Assembly: GCF_030462585.1 (NCBI RefSeq) | Contig: NZ_JASMRU010000001.1 | Span: 417,545-481,544 of the forward strand | Source of the DNA: Pseudomonas sp. CAN1 | GTDB taxonomy: Bacteria; Pseudomonadota; Gammaproteobacteria; Pseudomonadales; Pseudomonadaceae | Reading direction: 5' to 3' | DNA length: 64,000 nucleotides | Shown: positions 12,499-26,736 of the stretch, in pieces | Layout of the letters: each line of letters begins with the position of its first letter | How positions within the stretch are numbered: the first letter of the stretch is position 1 | The notes under the pieces: model-generated | The model's database searches: none | What the model was told of the DNA's origin: nothing | The model's input: only the letters and a program-made list of their open reading frames with translations | Position numbers and translations under genes: made by a program

Positions 12499-13043
12499 TC
12501 CACAACCGAGCTTTTCCCCACCGGTGACGGGATCATCCCGTCATCGCGTCTCGTGCCGCCCGCGATTTCTCCTCCTGATTAACTATCCACAGCCACTAAT
12601 TCAGCTCAGGCCGCGTATTTACTGGCTTACAAGGCATGAATAGAGGAATTAATAGGCCTTCGTGAACCCTGTGGAAAAGTCGCGTACAGCTAGGTGAACA
12701 AACCCTGCACCAGTCAGTGGATAAATCCCCCTGTTGATAACAGGCAACTTCATCCACAGGCTGATAACGGGACATCCCCTGTCACCGTACAGCATCGACA
12801 CAGGGTTGTTAGGCGCTGAAAACCTTGCACCATCTGGCCTACGAAGGCTTATCCACAGAAAACGGCTTCACCATACATAAACACAAGCTCTAAAAAGACT
12901 TAAGAAGATTCCTCTCTTTTCATTTTCTATAGGGCGGACAGTACCCATTGGCTATTTTTTGTTCAGGTGCCTTCAATCGAAAGCCCTTAACCCCTATACT
13001 GTCCGGCTCTCTTCTTTCTCCTTGATCAACAGGCACGAGGTGC
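12499..13043. other. Second DnaA-box cluster (oriC-like region) between mnmE and mnmG
   Basis: This 545-base gap carries one perfect DnaA box (12849-12857) and near-matches at 12583 (CTATCCACA), 12670 (TGTGGAAAA), 12716 (AGTGGATAA), 12732 (TGTTGATAA) and 12750 (TCATCCACA). An AT-rich tract from about 12870 to 12932 contains TTAAGAAGATTCCTCTC and T-rich pyrimidine runs very like the oriC unwinding tract. The perfect box lies 51 bases before TTAAGAA here and 48 bases before it in oriC. I recall that Pseudomonas was reported to yield two autonomously replicating origin segments, and that gidA (mnmG) borders oriC in E. coli. Activity here is inference. Confidence 0.7.
12972..13000 (+). promoter_or_regulatory. 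Probable mnmG promoter
   Basis: A good -10 TATACT (12995-13000) is preceded at 17 bases by TTCAAT (12972-12977). It lies about 45 bases before the mnmG start and just right of the AT-rich tract of the origin-like region. Confidence 0.6.
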
Positions 13044-14938
<1,895 letters not shown>

Positions 14939-14939
<1 letters not shown>

Positions 14940-15589
14940 TGTCCCTGGTCACTGCACGCCACGCCGAAGAACTCGCGCGTGGCATCCAGACGCTCGGCCT
15001 GGATATCGACGCTGCTGCCCAGCAGCGCCTGCTGGACTACCTGGCCCTGCTGGCCAAGTGGAACAAGGCCTACAACCTCACCGCCGTGCGCGATGTGGAT
15101 GAAATGGTCTCCCGCCATCTGCTCGACAGCCTGAGCATCGTCCCGCAGTTCGAAGCTGCCGGCGGCGAGCGCTGGATGGACGTCGGCAGCGGCGGCGGCA
15201 TGCCCGGCATCCCGCTGGCTATCCTGTACCCCGGCAAGTCGCTGACCCTGCTGGACAGCAACGGCAAGAAGACCCGCTTCCTGACCCAGGTGAAGCTGGA
15301 GCTCAAGCTGGACAACCTGCAGGTTATCCACAGCCGGGTCGAAGCCTTCCAGCCCGAGCAGCCGTTCAACGGCATCGTCTCGCGGGCTTTCAGCAGCCTC
15401 GAAGACTTCACCAACTGGACACGCCACCTCGGCGACACCCAGACCAACTGGCTGGCCATGAAAGGCGTACACCCCAGCGACGAGCTCGCGGCACTCCCGG
15501 AAGATTTCCGGGTCGAAGCCGAACGCGCTCTGGCGGTGCCGGGTTGCCAAGGCCAGCGCCATCTGCTGATACTGCGCCGCACTGCATGA
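14939..15589 (+). CDS. rsmG: 16S rRNA (guanine-527-N7) methyltransferase RsmG (GidB)
   Basis: A class I SAM methyltransferase that methylates N7 of G527 in 16S rRNA; in other bacteria its loss gives low-level streptomycin resistance. The 216-residue protein has the SAM motif [12 protein letters not shown] near residue 80 and the family segment [13 protein letters not shown]. It overlaps mnmG by one base and is followed by parA, the order seen in many gamma-proteobacteria. It contains a DnaA box at 15324. Confidence 0.96.
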
Positions 15590-15607
15590 CGGGGAGTGGG
15601 GAAAACC

Positions 15608-16396
15608 ATGGCTAAGGTATTCGCGATCGCCAACCAGAAGGGCGGCGTCGGCAAGACCACGACCTGTATCAACCTCGCGGCATCGCTGGTTGCCACCAAG
15701 CGCCGCGTGCTGCTGATCGACCTTGATCCACAGGGCAACGCCACCACCGGCAGCGGTGTGGATAAGTTGTCCCTGGACCATTCCATCTACGACGTGCTCA
15801 CCGGCGAATGCGATCTGGCCCAGGCCATGCAGTTCTCCGAGCACGGCGGCTACCAGCTGCTGCCCGCCAACCGCGACCTCACCGCGGCGGAAGTGGTGCT
15901 GCTGGAAATGGACATGAAGGAACACCGCCTGCGCCATGCGCTGGCGCCGATCCGCGAGAACTACGACTTCATTCTCATCGACTGCCCGCCGTCGCTGTCG
16001 ATGCTGACGGTCAACGCCCTGTCCGCCGCGGACGGCGTGATCATCCCGATGCAGTGCGAGTACTACGCGCTGGAAGGCCTGACCGACCTGATGAACAGCA
16101 TCCAGCGCATCGCCGAGCGGCTGAACCCGGCGCTGAAGATCGAAGGCCTGCTACGCACCATGTACGACCCGCGCATCAGCCTGACCAACGACGTCAGCGC
16201 GCAACTGCAGGAACACTTCGCCGACAAGCTCTACACCACCGTGATCCCGCGCAACGTGCGACTGGCCGAGGCACCCAGCTTCGGCATGCCGGCGCTGGTC
16301 TACGACAAGCAATCCCGCGGTGCCCTCGCCTACCTGGCGCTGGCCGGCGAGCTGGTGCGCCGTCAGCGCGCCGCCCGCACCACCGCCCCCGCCTAA
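15608..16396 (+). CDS. parA: Chromosome partitioning ATPase ParA (Soj)
   Basis: A Walker-type ATPase that binds DNA non-specifically and moves ParB-parS complexes to segregate new origins. The deviant Walker A KGGVGKTT is at residues 11-18, and LIDLDPQGNATTG and the DCPPSL motif follow. ATG 15608 was chosen over an upstream in-frame GTG at 15596 because GGGAGTGGGG before it makes a ribosome binding site and family members begin MAKVFAIANQKGG. Length is 262 residues. It lies 17 bases before parB. A perfect DnaA box (15757) is inside the gene, encoding VDK. Confidence 0.96.
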   Translation: MAKVFAIANQKGGVGKTTTCINLAASLVATKRRVLLIDLDPQGNATTGSGVDKLSLDHSIYDVLTGECDLAQAMQFSEHGGYQLLPANRDLTAAEVVLLEMDMKEHRLRHALAPIRENYDFILIDCPPSLSMLTVNALSAADGVIIPMQCEYYALEGLTDLMNSIQRIAERLNPALKIEGLLRTMYDPRISLTNDVSAQLQEHFADKLYTTVIPRNVRLAEAPSFGMPALVYDKQSRGALAYLALAGELVRRQRAARTTAPA

Positions 16397-16413
16397 GAGA
16401 TTAAGGAACCCGC

Positions 16414-17286
16414 ATGGCCGCCAAGAAACGAGGTCTCGGACGCGGGCTGGACGCCCTGCTCAGTGGCTCCAGCGCCGCTACGCTGCAGGAAGAAGCCGTT
16501 CAGGTGGACAGCAAGGAGCTGCAACACCTGCCGCTGGACCTGATCCAGCGCGGCAAGTACCAGCCTCGTCGCGACATGGACCCGCAGGCCCTGGAAGAAC
16601 TCGCCCAGTCGATCAAGGTGCAGGGCGTGATGCAGCCGATCGTGGTGCGCCCGATCGACAAGGGCCGCTACGAGATCATCGCCGGTGAACGCCGCTGGCG
16701 CGCCAGCCAGCAGGCCGGCCTGGACAAGATCCCGGCCATGGTCCGCGAAGTGCCGGACGAAGCCGCCATTGCCATGGCGCTGATCGAGAACATCCAGCGC
16801 GAGGACCTCAACCCCATCGAGGAAGCCGCCGCGCTGCAGCGCCTGCAGCAGGAATTCCAGCTGACCCAGCAACAGGTCGCCGACGCCGTGGGCAAATCCC
16901 GCGTGACCGTGGCCAACCTGCTGCGCCTGATCGCCCTGCCGGAAGAGATCAAGACCCTGCTGTCCCACGGTGACCTGGAAATGGGCCATGCCCGCGCCCT
17001 GCTCGGACTGCCGGAGAATCGGCAGGTCGAAGGTGCGCGACATGTTGTCGCACGCGGCTTCACTGTGCGTCAGACCGAAGCACTGGTACGCCAGTGGCTG
17101 AACGCGCCGGAGGAACCTGTCAAAGCGGTCAGGACCGATCCGGACATCAGCCGCCTGGAACAGCGCCTGGCCGAGCGCCTGGGCGCTCCGGTGCAGATTC
17201 GCCACGGACAGAAGGGCAAGGGTCAACTGGTGATCCGCTACAACTCCCTCGATGAGCTCCAGGGTGTGCTGGCCCACATACGCTGA
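16414..17286 (+). CDS. parB: Chromosome partitioning protein ParB (Spo0J)
   Basis: ParB is a CTP-dependent DNA clamp that loads on parS and spreads along DNA. The 290-residue protein starts MAAKKRGLGRGLDALL, the N-terminal stretch contacting ParA. The CTP-binding GERRWRA motif is near residue 90, ENIQREDLNPIEEA follows, and the parS-reading helix-turn-helix (QQQVADAVGKSRVTVANLLRL) is near 155-176. A C-terminal dimerisation domain closes it. Its targets, two perfect parS sites, are in recF. Confidence 0.97.
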   Translation: MAAKKRGLGRGLDALLSGSSAATLQEEAVQVDSKELQHLPLDLIQRGKYQPRRDMDPQALEELAQSIKVQGVMQPIVVRPIDKGRYEIIAGERRWRASQQAGLDKIPAMVREVPDEAAIAMALIENIQREDLNPIEEAAALQRLQQEFQLTQQQVADAVGKSRVTVANLLRLIALPEEIKTLLSHGDLEMGHARALLGLPENRQVEGARHVVARGFTVRQTEALVRQWLNAPEEPVKAVRTDPDISRLEQRLAERLGAPVQIRHGQKGKGQLVIRYNSLDELQGVLAHIR

Positions 17287-17331
17287 TACGAAAGGCTATG
17301 TAGGGGGTCGTCGGAAATCACTACCTGACGG

Positions 17332-17361
17332 TTGAACGGGGGCCCTGCAGCCCCCTATACT
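17332..17361 (+). promoter_or_regulatory. Promoter of the atp operon
   Basis: TTGAAC (17332-17337) and TATACT (17356-17361) are 18 bases apart, about 78 bases before atpI. The spacer itself is an inverted repeat, GGGGGC to GCCCCC (17338-17355), which might bind a regulator or just be chance. Confidence 0.7.
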
Positions 17362-17439
17362 CTGCGCGCAATTTTGTCGGCACAAAGTATGCCAAGTTGT
17401 TGATTTGTGAAGCCGACGCCAGAGGACTGTGAGCTGAAG

Positions 17440-18733
<1,294 letters not shown>

Positions 18734-18750
18734 TCCAAAGATTCTGTACG

Positions 18751-18790
18751 CCCCTTCCCTCACGGGAGGGGGTGAAAGAAGAGCTTCACC
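18751..18790 (+). other. Two tandem stem-loops in the atpB-atpE leader
   Basis: CCCC..CCC pairs with GGG..GGGG (18751-18771), and directly after it GGTGAA (18771-18776) pairs with TTCACC (18785-18790). No T tract follows either stem. They lie upstream of the very strong GGGAGGA ribosome binding site of atpE. In E. coli the region before atpE boosts translation and mRNA processing, to match the higher copy number of subunit c; a similar role here is inference. Confidence 0.45.
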
Positions 18791-18797
18791 ACCTTAA

Positions 18798-19100
<303 letters not shown>

Positions 19101-19152
19101 TTTCCGAACAGCGGAAATCTGTGACTGAACAACGAACGAGCGAGGTATTGGC

Positions 19153-19623
19153 GTGAACATTAATGCAACTCTGATCGGCCAGGCCATCGCGTTCGCCATC
19201 TTCGTCCTGTTCTGCATGAAGTTCGTATGGCCTCCGGTCATTGCGGCTCTGCAAGAGCGTCAGAAGAAGATCGCCGACGGCCTGGACGCTGCCAACCGCG
19301 CGGCTCGTGACCTGGAACTGGCTCACGAGAAAGCGGGTCAGCAACTGCGCGAAGCCAAGGCTCAGGCAGCCGAAATCATCGAGCAGGCGAAGAAGAGCGC
19401 TAACCAGATCGTTGACGAAGCCCGTGATCAGGCCCGTGCCGAAGGTGATCGCATGATCGCTCAGGCCAAGGCCCAGATCGAACAGGAACTCAACAGCGTC
19501 AAAGACGCCCTGCGTGCCCAAGTGGGTGCCCTGGCTGTCTCCGGCGCCGAGAAGATCCTGGGTGCTTCGATCGATGCCAACGCGCAAAAGCAGCTGGTTG
19601 ATCAACTGGCCGCCGAGATCTAA
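19153..19623 (+). CDS. atpF: ATP synthase subunit b
   Basis: Peripheral stalk subunit. The 156-residue protein has one N-terminal membrane helix (about residues 7-27) followed by a long charged coiled-coil helix ending in the delta-binding tail (LVDQLAAEI). The start codon is GTG at 19153. It lies 12 bases before atpH. Confidence 0.96.
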   Translation: MNINATLIGQAIAFAIFVLFCMKFVWPPVIAALQERQKKIADGLDAANRAARDLELAHEKAGQQLREAKAQAAEIIEQAKKSANQIVDEARDQARAEGDRMIAQAKAQIEQELNSVKDALRAQVGALAVSGAEKILGASIDANAQKQLVDQLAAEI

Positions 19624-19635
19624 GCAGAGGGCGAT

Positions 19636-20172
19636 ATGGCAGAACTGACCACATTGGCTCGTCCATACGCGAAGGCGGCTTTCGAGTACGCCCAGGCTCA
19701 TCAGCAACTGGCCGACTGGTCCGCTGCTCTGGGTGTGCTGGCTGCAGTGTCGCGGGACGACACCGTGCGCCAGCTGCTCAAGGAGCCCCAGCTGACCGCG
19801 GCAGCCAAGGCTGACGCGCTGATCGACGTGTGTGGCGACAAGCTCAATGCTCCGGCCCAGAACTTCGTCCGGACTGTGGCTGAAAACAAGCGGCTCGACC
19901 TGCTGCCGACCATCTTCGTGATGTTCGAGCAACTCAAGGCCGAGCAGGAAAAACTGGTCGAGGTCGAGGTCACCAGTGCCTTCGCCCTGGACCAGGAACA
20001 GCAGGACAAACTCGCCAAGGCCCTCAGCGCCCGGCTCAGTCGCGAAGTGCGACTTCATGCGTCGGAAGACGCGAGCTTGATCGGCGGCGTGGTCATTCGC
20101 GCCGGCGACTTGGTAATCGATGGCTCGGTGCGCGGCAAAATCGCGAAACTGGCCGAAGCGTTGAAATCTTGA
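19636..20172 (+). CDS. atpH: ATP synthase subunit delta
   Basis: The delta subunit caps F1 and links it to the b stalk. The 178-residue protein begins [19 protein letters not shown], the usual OSCP/delta start, and ends in the [23 protein letters not shown] motif. It lies 12 bases after atpF and 18 bases before atpA. Confidence 0.96.
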   Translation: MAELTTLARPYAKAAFEYAQAHQQLADWSAALGVLAAVSRDDTVRQLLKEPQLTAAAKADALIDVCGDKLNAPAQNFVRTVAENKRLDLLPTIFVMFEQLKAEQEKLVEVEVTSAFALDQEQQDKLAKALSARLSREVRLHASEDASLIGGVVIRAGDLVIDGSVRGKIAKLAEALKS

Positions 20173-20190
20173 GTTTGAAGGGGCAGCGGC

Positions 20191-21735
20191 ATGCAGCAAC
20201 TCAATCCTTCCGAAATTAGTGAAATCATCAAGGGGCGCATCGAGAAACTCGACGTCGCCTCGCAAGCGCGCAACGAAGGCACCATCGTCAGTGTTTCCGA
20301 TGGCATCGTGCGCATCTTCGGTCTGGCCGACGTCATGTACGGCGAGATGATCGAATTCCCGGGCGGCGTCTACGGTATGGCGCTGAACCTGGAGCAAGAC
20401 TCCGTTGGTGCTGTGGTACTGGGTGAATACCAGGACCTCAAAGAAGGCATGAATGCCAAGTGCACCGGCCGCATCCTGGAAGTACCGGTTGGTCCGGAAC
20501 TGCTGGGTCGCGTTGTCGACGCCCTGGGTAACCCGATCGATGGCAAAGGCCCGATCGATGCCAAGCTGACCGACGCCGTCGAGAAAGTGGCACCGGGCGT
20601 GATCTGGCGTAAGTCGGTAGACCAGCCGGTACAGACCGGTTACAAGTCGGTCGACGCCATGATCCCGGTTGGCCGTGGTCAGCGCGAGCTGGTCATCGGT
20701 GACCGTCAGATCGGTAAAACCGCTCTGGCCATCGACGCCATCATCAACCAGAAGAACAGCGGCATCCGTTGCGTCTACGTCGCCATTGGTCAGAAGCAAT
20801 CGACCATCGCCAACGTTGTTCGCAAGCTGGAAGAAAACGGCGCCCTGGCCAACACCATCGTGGTGGTTGCCAGCGCTTCCGAATCCGCTGCTCTGCAATA
20901 CCTGGCTCCGTACTCCGGCTGCACCATGGGCGAATACTTCCGCGACCGCGGTGAAGACGCCCTGATCGTGTACGACGACCTGTCCAAGCAGGCCGTAGCC
21001 TATCGCCAGATCTCCCTGCTGCTGCGCCGTCCGCCGGGCCGCGAAGCTTATCCGGGCGACGTGTTCTATCTCCACAGCCGTCTGCTGGAGCGCGCTTCCC
21101 GCGTTTCCGAAGAGTACGTAGAGAAGTTCACCAACGGCGAAGTGAAAGGCAAGACCGGTTCCCTGACCGCCCTGCCGATCATCGAAACCCAGGCTGGCGA
21201 CGTTTCCGCCTTCGTTCCGACCAACGTGATCTCGATCACCGACGGTCAGATCTTCCTGGAATCGGCCATGTTCAACTCGGGTATCCGTCCGGCCGTCAAC
21301 GCCGGTATCTCGGTATCCCGTGTTGGTGGCGCGGCCCAGACCAAGATCATCAAGAAGCTGTCCGGCGGTATCCGTACCGCGCTGGCCCAGTACCGTGAAC
21401 TGGCGGCCTTCGCCCAGTTCGCCTCGGACCTGGACGACGCGACCCGCAAGCAGCTGGAACATGGTCAGCGCGTTACCGAGCTGATGAAGCAGAAGCAATA
21501 CGCGCCGATGTCCATCGCCGAGATGTCGCTGTCCCTGTATGCCGCCGAGCGTGGCTTCCTGCAGGACGTCGAGATCGCCAAGGTGGGCGCCTTCGAACAA
21601 GCGCTGATCGCCTACTTCCAACGTGAGAACGCCGCTCTGCTGGCGAAGATCAACGAGAAGGGTGACTTCAACGACGAAATCGACGCAGGCATCAAGGCCG
21701 GCATCGAGAAGTTCAAGGCCACCCAAACCTGGTAA
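20191..21735 (+). CDS. atpA: ATP synthase subunit alpha
   Basis: Non-catalytic nucleotide-binding subunit of F1. The 514-residue protein has the beta-barrel N-terminus, Walker [10 protein letters not shown] near residue 170, and the signature [14 protein letters not shown]. Length and order are standard. The long antisense reading frame over this gene has no support as a gene. Confidence 0.98.
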   Translation: MQQLNPSEISEIIKGRIEKLDVASQARNEGTIVSVSDGIVRIFGLADVMYGEMIEFPGGVYGMALNLEQDSVGAVVLGEYQDLKEGMNAKCTGRILEVPVGPELLGRVVDALGNPIDGKGPIDAKLTDAVEKVAPGVIWRKSVDQPVQTGYKSVDAMIPVGRGQRELVIGDRQIGKTALAIDAIINQKNSGIRCVYVAIGQKQSTIANVVRKLEENGALANTIVVVASASESAALQYLAPYSGCTMGEYFRDRGEDALIVYDDLSKQAVAYRQISLLLRRPPGREAYPGDVFYLHSRLLERASRVSEEYVEKFTNGEVKGKTGSLTALPIIETQAGDVSAFVPTNVISITDGQIFLESAMFNSGIRPAVNAGISVSRVGGAAQTKIIKKLSGGIRTALAQYRELAAFAQFASDLDDATRKQLEHGQRVTELMKQKQYAPMSIAEMSLSLYAAERGFLQDVEIAKVGAFEQALIAYFQRENAALLAKINEKGDFNDEIDAGIKAGIEKFKATQTW

Positions 21736-21787
21736 GCCGCAGCGGGGGTCGTTGACGGCCCCCGCCTGCTAACCCGATAGGTGTGAA

Positions 21788-22648
21788 ATGGCAGGCGCAA
21801 AAGAGATTCGCAGCAAGATTGCGAGCATCAAAAGCACGCAAAAAATCACCAATGCCATGGAAAAGGTGGCGGTGAGCAAGATGCGCAAGGCACAAATGCG
21901 CATGGCGGCCGGCCGTCCCTACGCGGAGCGCATTCGCCAGGTGATCGGCCATCTGGCCAACGCCAATCCGGAATACCGTCACCCGTTCATGGTCGAGCGT
22001 GAAGTCAAGCGCGTCGGCTACATCGTGGTGAGCTCCGACCGTGGTCTGGCTGGCGGCCTGAACATCAACCTGTTCAAGGCTCTGGTCAAGGACATGAGCG
22101 GGCAGCGCGATCGCAACGCAGAAATCGACCTCTGCGTGATCGGCTCCAAGGGTGCATCCTTCTTCAAGAGCTATGGCGGCAACGTGGTTGCGGCTATCAG
22201 CCACCTGGGCGAAGAGCCGTCGATCAATGATCTGATCGGCAGCGTCAAGGTCATGCTGGATGCCTACCTGGATGGTCGTATCGATCGCCTGTACGTGGTT
22301 TCCAACAAGTTCGTCAACACCATGACCCAGAAGCCGACCGTGGAACAGCTGATTCCGCTGGTGGCCGAGGACAATGCCGAGCTGAAGCACCACTGGGACT
22401 ACCTCTACGAACCCGACGCCAAGGCCCTCCTCGATGGCCTGCTGGTGCGCTACGTGGAATCCCAGGTGTACCAGGCCGTGGTTGAGAACAACGCCTGTGA
22501 ACAGGCGGCCCGGATGATTGCAATGAAGAACGCTACCGACAACGCCGGTGATCTGATCAGTGGTCTGCAACTGATCTACAACAAGGCACGTCAGGCGGCG
22601 ATCACCCAGGAAATCTCGGAAATCGTCGGCGGCGCTGCCGCGGTGTAA
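21788..22648 (+). CDS. atpG: ATP synthase subunit gamma
   Basis: The central rotor shaft of F1. The 286-residue protein begins [24 protein letters not shown] and ends with the matching C-terminal helix [15 protein letters not shown]; the two helices form the rotating coiled coil. It sits between atpA and atpD. Confidence 0.97.
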   Translation: MAGAKEIRSKIASIKSTQKITNAMEKVAVSKMRKAQMRMAAGRPYAERIRQVIGHLANANPEYRHPFMVEREVKRVGYIVVSSDRGLAGGLNINLFKALVKDMSGQRDRNAEIDLCVIGSKGASFFKSYGGNVVAAISHLGEEPSINDLIGSVKVMLDAYLDGRIDRLYVVSNKFVNTMTQKPTVEQLIPLVAEDNAELKHHWDYLYEPDAKALLDGLLVRYVESQVYQAVVENNACEQAARMIAMKNATDNAGDLISGLQLIYNKARQAAITQEISEIVGGAAAV

Positions 22649-24055
<1,407 letters not shown>

Positions 24056-24095
24056 TCCGTGCGCCCGGCAACGGGCGCTTACGTGAGGCAAGGGT

Positions 24096-24521
24096 ATGGC
24101 TATTACTGTCCACTGCGACATCGTCAGCGCCGAAGCGGAGATCTTCTCCGGTCTGGTCGAGCTGGTCGTAGCGCACGGCTCCCTGGGCGATCTGGGTATC
24201 GCTCCGGGCCACGCGCCGCTGATCACCGAGCTCAAGCCGGGTCCGATCCGCCTGGTGAAGCAGGGTGGCGAACAGGAGGTGTACTACATCTCCGGTGGCT
24301 TCCTCGAAGTACAGCCGAGCATGGTCAAGGTTCTCGCCGACACCGTGATTCGCGCAGGTGACCTCGACGAAGCGGCTGCCCAGACCGCACTGAAGGAAGC
24401 TGAGAAGGCTCTGCAAGGTAAAGGTGCAGAGTTCGACTACAGCTCCGCCGCAGCCCGCCTGGCCGAAGCCGCAGCGCAACTGCGCACGGTCCAGCAGGTT
24501 CGCAAGAAGTACGGCGGCTAA
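24096..24521 (+). CDS. atpC: ATP synthase subunit epsilon
   Basis: The 141-residue epsilon subunit regulates F1 by inhibiting ATP hydrolysis. It has an N-terminal beta-sandwich ([19 protein letters not shown]) and two C-terminal helices rich in Ala and charged residues (ALKEAEKAL...[18 protein letters not shown]). It is the last gene of the operon and is followed by a strong terminator. Confidence 0.97.
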   Translation: MAITVHCDIVSAEAEIFSGLVELVVAHGSLGDLGIAPGHAPLITELKPGPIRLVKQGGEQEVYYISGGFLEVQPSMVKVLADTVIRAGDLDEAAAQTALKEAEKALQGKGAEFDYSSAAARLAEAAAQLRTVQQVRKKYGG

Positions 24522-24557
24522 GCCGCGGAGTCCCCAGGGACTTCAGCGACAAATGGG

Positions 24558-24590
24558 AAAAGGGTAGCCTTGGCTACCCTTTTTCTTTTT
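24558..24590 (+). terminator. Strong intrinsic terminator of the atp operon
   Basis: AAAAGGGTAGCC (24558-24569) pairs perfectly with GGCTACCCTTTT (24572-24583) over a two-base spacer, and a T-rich run reaches 24590. Confidence 0.9.
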
Positions 24591-24633
24591 CTACATCCGG
24601 GGTTTCCCCGCTCACCAGGACGGTCCCTCACCC

Positions 24634-26001
24634 ATGTCTCTCGAAATCGTCATCCTCGCCGCTGGCCAGGGCACCCGCATGCGCTCGGCCCTGCCGAAAG
24701 TCCTGCATCCGGTTGCCGGCAAACCGATGCTCGCCCATGTGATCGACACCGCCCGCGGTCTCGGCCCGTCGCGCATCCACGTGGTGATTGGCCACGGTGC
24801 CGACCTGGTGCGCGAGCGCCTGCAGGCGGATGACCTGAATTTCGTGATCCAGGAACAGCAACTGGGTACCGGCCATGCGGTGGCGCAGGCTGCTCCGTTC
24901 CTCAGCGCCGAGAATGTGCTGATCCTCTACGGCGACGTACCGCTGATCGAGCAGCCGACCCTGGAGCGCCTGATGGCCCAGGCCACGCCGCAGCAGCTGG
25001 CGCTGCTCACCGTCGAGCTGGACGACCCGACCGGCTATGGCCGCATCATCCGTGACGCCGCCGGTGAGGTGCAGGCCATCGTTGAGCAGAAGGATGCTTC
25101 TGCCGAGCAGCGCACCATCCGCGAAGGCAACACCGGCATCCTCGCCGCGCCGCGCGAGCGCCTGCTCGGCTGGCTGTCGCGCCTGTCCAATTCCAACGCC
25201 CAGGGCGAGTACTACCTCACCGACGTCATCGCCATGGCGGTGTCCGACGGCCTGCGCGTGGCCACTGCTCAGCCGCAGGTGGCGATGGAGACCCAGGGCG
25301 CCAACGACCGCCAGCAGCTCTCCGAGCTGGAGCGCTTCTTCCAGCTCCGCGTCGGCCGCCGCCTGATGGCCCAGGGCGTGACCCTGATCGACCCGGCGCG
25401 CTTCGACGTGCGCGGTGAAGTCAGCGTCGGCCGCGATGTCAGCATCGACATCAACGTGATCCTCGAAGGCCAGGTGGAAATCGAGGACGACGTGCAGATC
25501 GGCCCGAACTGCTACATCAAGGACAGCACCCTGCGCCGCGGCGCCATCATCAAGGCCAACTCGCACCTGGAAGGCGCCCACGTCGGCCCCGACAGTGACG
25601 TAGGTCCATTCGCTCGCCTGCGTCCGGGCAGCGTGCTCGAGCGCAAGGTGCATGTGGGTAACTTCGTCGAGCTGAAGAACGCCCACCTGCAGGACGGCGT
25701 GAAGGTCGGCCACCTGACCTACCTGGGTGACAGCGAAGTCGGTGCACGCAGCAACATCGGCGCTGGCACCATCACCTGCAACTACGATGGTGCCAACAAG
25801 TGGCGCACCAGCATCGGCGAGGACGTCTTCATCGGCTCCAACAACTCCCTGGTCGCGCCTGTGGATATCGGTTCCGGCGCCACGACTGGCGCGGGTTCCA
25901 CCATCACCGCCGAGGTGCCTGCGGGCACCCTTGGCGTCGGCCGTGCCAAGCAACGGGTGATCGAAGGCTGGAAGCGCCCGGAAAAGATCAAGAAGTCCTG
26001 A
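24634..26001 (+). CDS. glmU: Bifunctional GlmU: N-acetylglucosamine-1-phosphate uridyltransferase / glucosamine-1-phosphate acetyltransferase
   Basis: GlmU makes UDP-GlcNAc, the precursor of peptidoglycan and LPS. The 455-residue protein has the N-terminal nucleotidyltransferase motif [24 protein letters not shown] (about residues 8-31) and, from about residue 250, a left-handed beta-helix acetyltransferase with hexapeptide repeats ending GVGRAKQR. In P. aeruginosa I recall glmU being followed by a DeoR-type regulator and glmS; here a MarC-family gene follows, so the gene order breaks at this point. Confidence 0.97.
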   Translation: MSLEIVILAAGQGTRMRSALPKVLHPVAGKPMLAHVIDTARGLGPSRIHVVIGHGADLVRERLQADDLNFVIQEQQLGTGHAVAQAAPFLSAENVLILYGDVPLIEQPTLERLMAQATPQQLALLTVELDDPTGYGRIIRDAAGEVQAIVEQKDASAEQRTIREGNTGILAAPRERLLGWLSRLSNSNAQGEYYLTDVIAMAVSDGLRVATAQPQVAMETQGANDRQQLSELERFFQLRVGRRLMAQGVTLIDPARFDVRGEVSVGRDVSIDINVILEGQVEIEDDVQIGPNCYIKDSTLRRGAIIKANSHLEGAHVGPDSDVGPFARLRPGSVLERKVHVGNFVELKNAHLQDGVKVGHLTYLGDSEVGARSNIGAGTITCNYDGANKWRTSIGEDVFIGSNNSLVAPVDIGSGATTGAGSTITAEVPAGTLGVGRAKQRVIEGWKRPEKIKKS

Positions 26002-26010
26002 TATATAACG

Positions 26011-26048
26011 GATCGCCCTATGGGTAAGTGTTTATCCACAGGGCGATC
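26011..26048 (+). terminator. Hairpin after glmU with a DnaA box in its loop
   Basis: GATCGCCCT (26011-26019) pairs with AGGGCGATC (26040-26048). The loop contains a perfect DnaA box (26032-26040), whose last base is the first base of the 3' arm. A short T-rich sequence follows. It is a weak terminator candidate for glmU. Confidence 0.5.
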
Positions 26049-26129
26049 TGCTTTCTGCTTATTCACAGGCCATGTTCACAGGTCGTTGCGCGCCGCGCAG
26101 CGGCCGGCCACCGCTGGAGTTTCCCGGTC

Positions 26130-26717
26130 ATGCTTGGCGTCGCCATCCTGATCTTTCTGATCACCGACCCGTTCGGCAACATCGCGGTGTTCCTCGCCGC
26201 CCTCAAGTCGGTCCCCGCCGAACGCCGTCTGAAAGTGGCGCTGCGCGAACTGCTGTTCGCCCTCGGCCTGCTGCTGCTGTTCCTCACCCTCGGCGAGCAC
26301 ATCCTCACCGGGTTGGGCCTGACCAAGGAGGCAACCGGTATCGCCGGCGGCATCATCCTCTTCGTGGTCGCCATGCGCCTGATCTTCCCCACACCCCAGG
26401 GCGTGCTGGGCGACATGCCGGACAATGAGCCGCTGTTCGTGCCGCTGGCCACGCCTGCCGTAGCGGGGCCTTCCGCACTGGCGATGCTGATTACCCTGCG
26501 CAGCACCTACACTGGTCCGTTGTGGGAGTTGTACCTCGCGGTGATCCTGGCCTGGGGTGCGACTGCCTTCATCCTGCTGCAGGCGGCCTTCCTCCAGCGC
26601 TTCCTCGGCCCGCGCGGGCTGATGGCGGTGGAACGCCTGGCCGGCATGCTGCTGATCATGCTCAGCGTGAACATGCTCCTGCAGAACGTGCGCAGCTTCC
26701 TGCACATCGCTGCCTGA
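26130..26717 (+). CDS. MarC family membrane protein
   Basis: A 195-residue inner-membrane protein with six predicted hydrophobic helices, matching the MarC/YchE family (LITDPFGNIAVFLAAL at the start, PLATPAVAGPSALAMLITL in the middle). Family members are of unknown transport function; the old link to multiple antibiotic resistance has not held up. ATG 26130 was chosen because the family starts right at the first helix; an upstream in-frame ATG at 26028 would add a basic stretch with no similarity. It lies 19 bases before the amidase gene. Confidence 0.8.
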   Translation: MLGVAILIFLITDPFGNIAVFLAALKSVPAERRLKVALRELLFALGLLLLFLTLGEHILTGLGLTKEATGIAGGIILFVVAMRLIFPTPQGVLGDMPDNEPLFVPLATPAVAGPSALAMLITLRSTYTGPLWELYLAVILAWGATAFILLQAAFLQRFLGPRGLMAVERLAGMLLIMLSVNMLLQNVRSFLHIAA

Positions 26718-26736
26718 CGCTCTCTTGAGAACCGCC

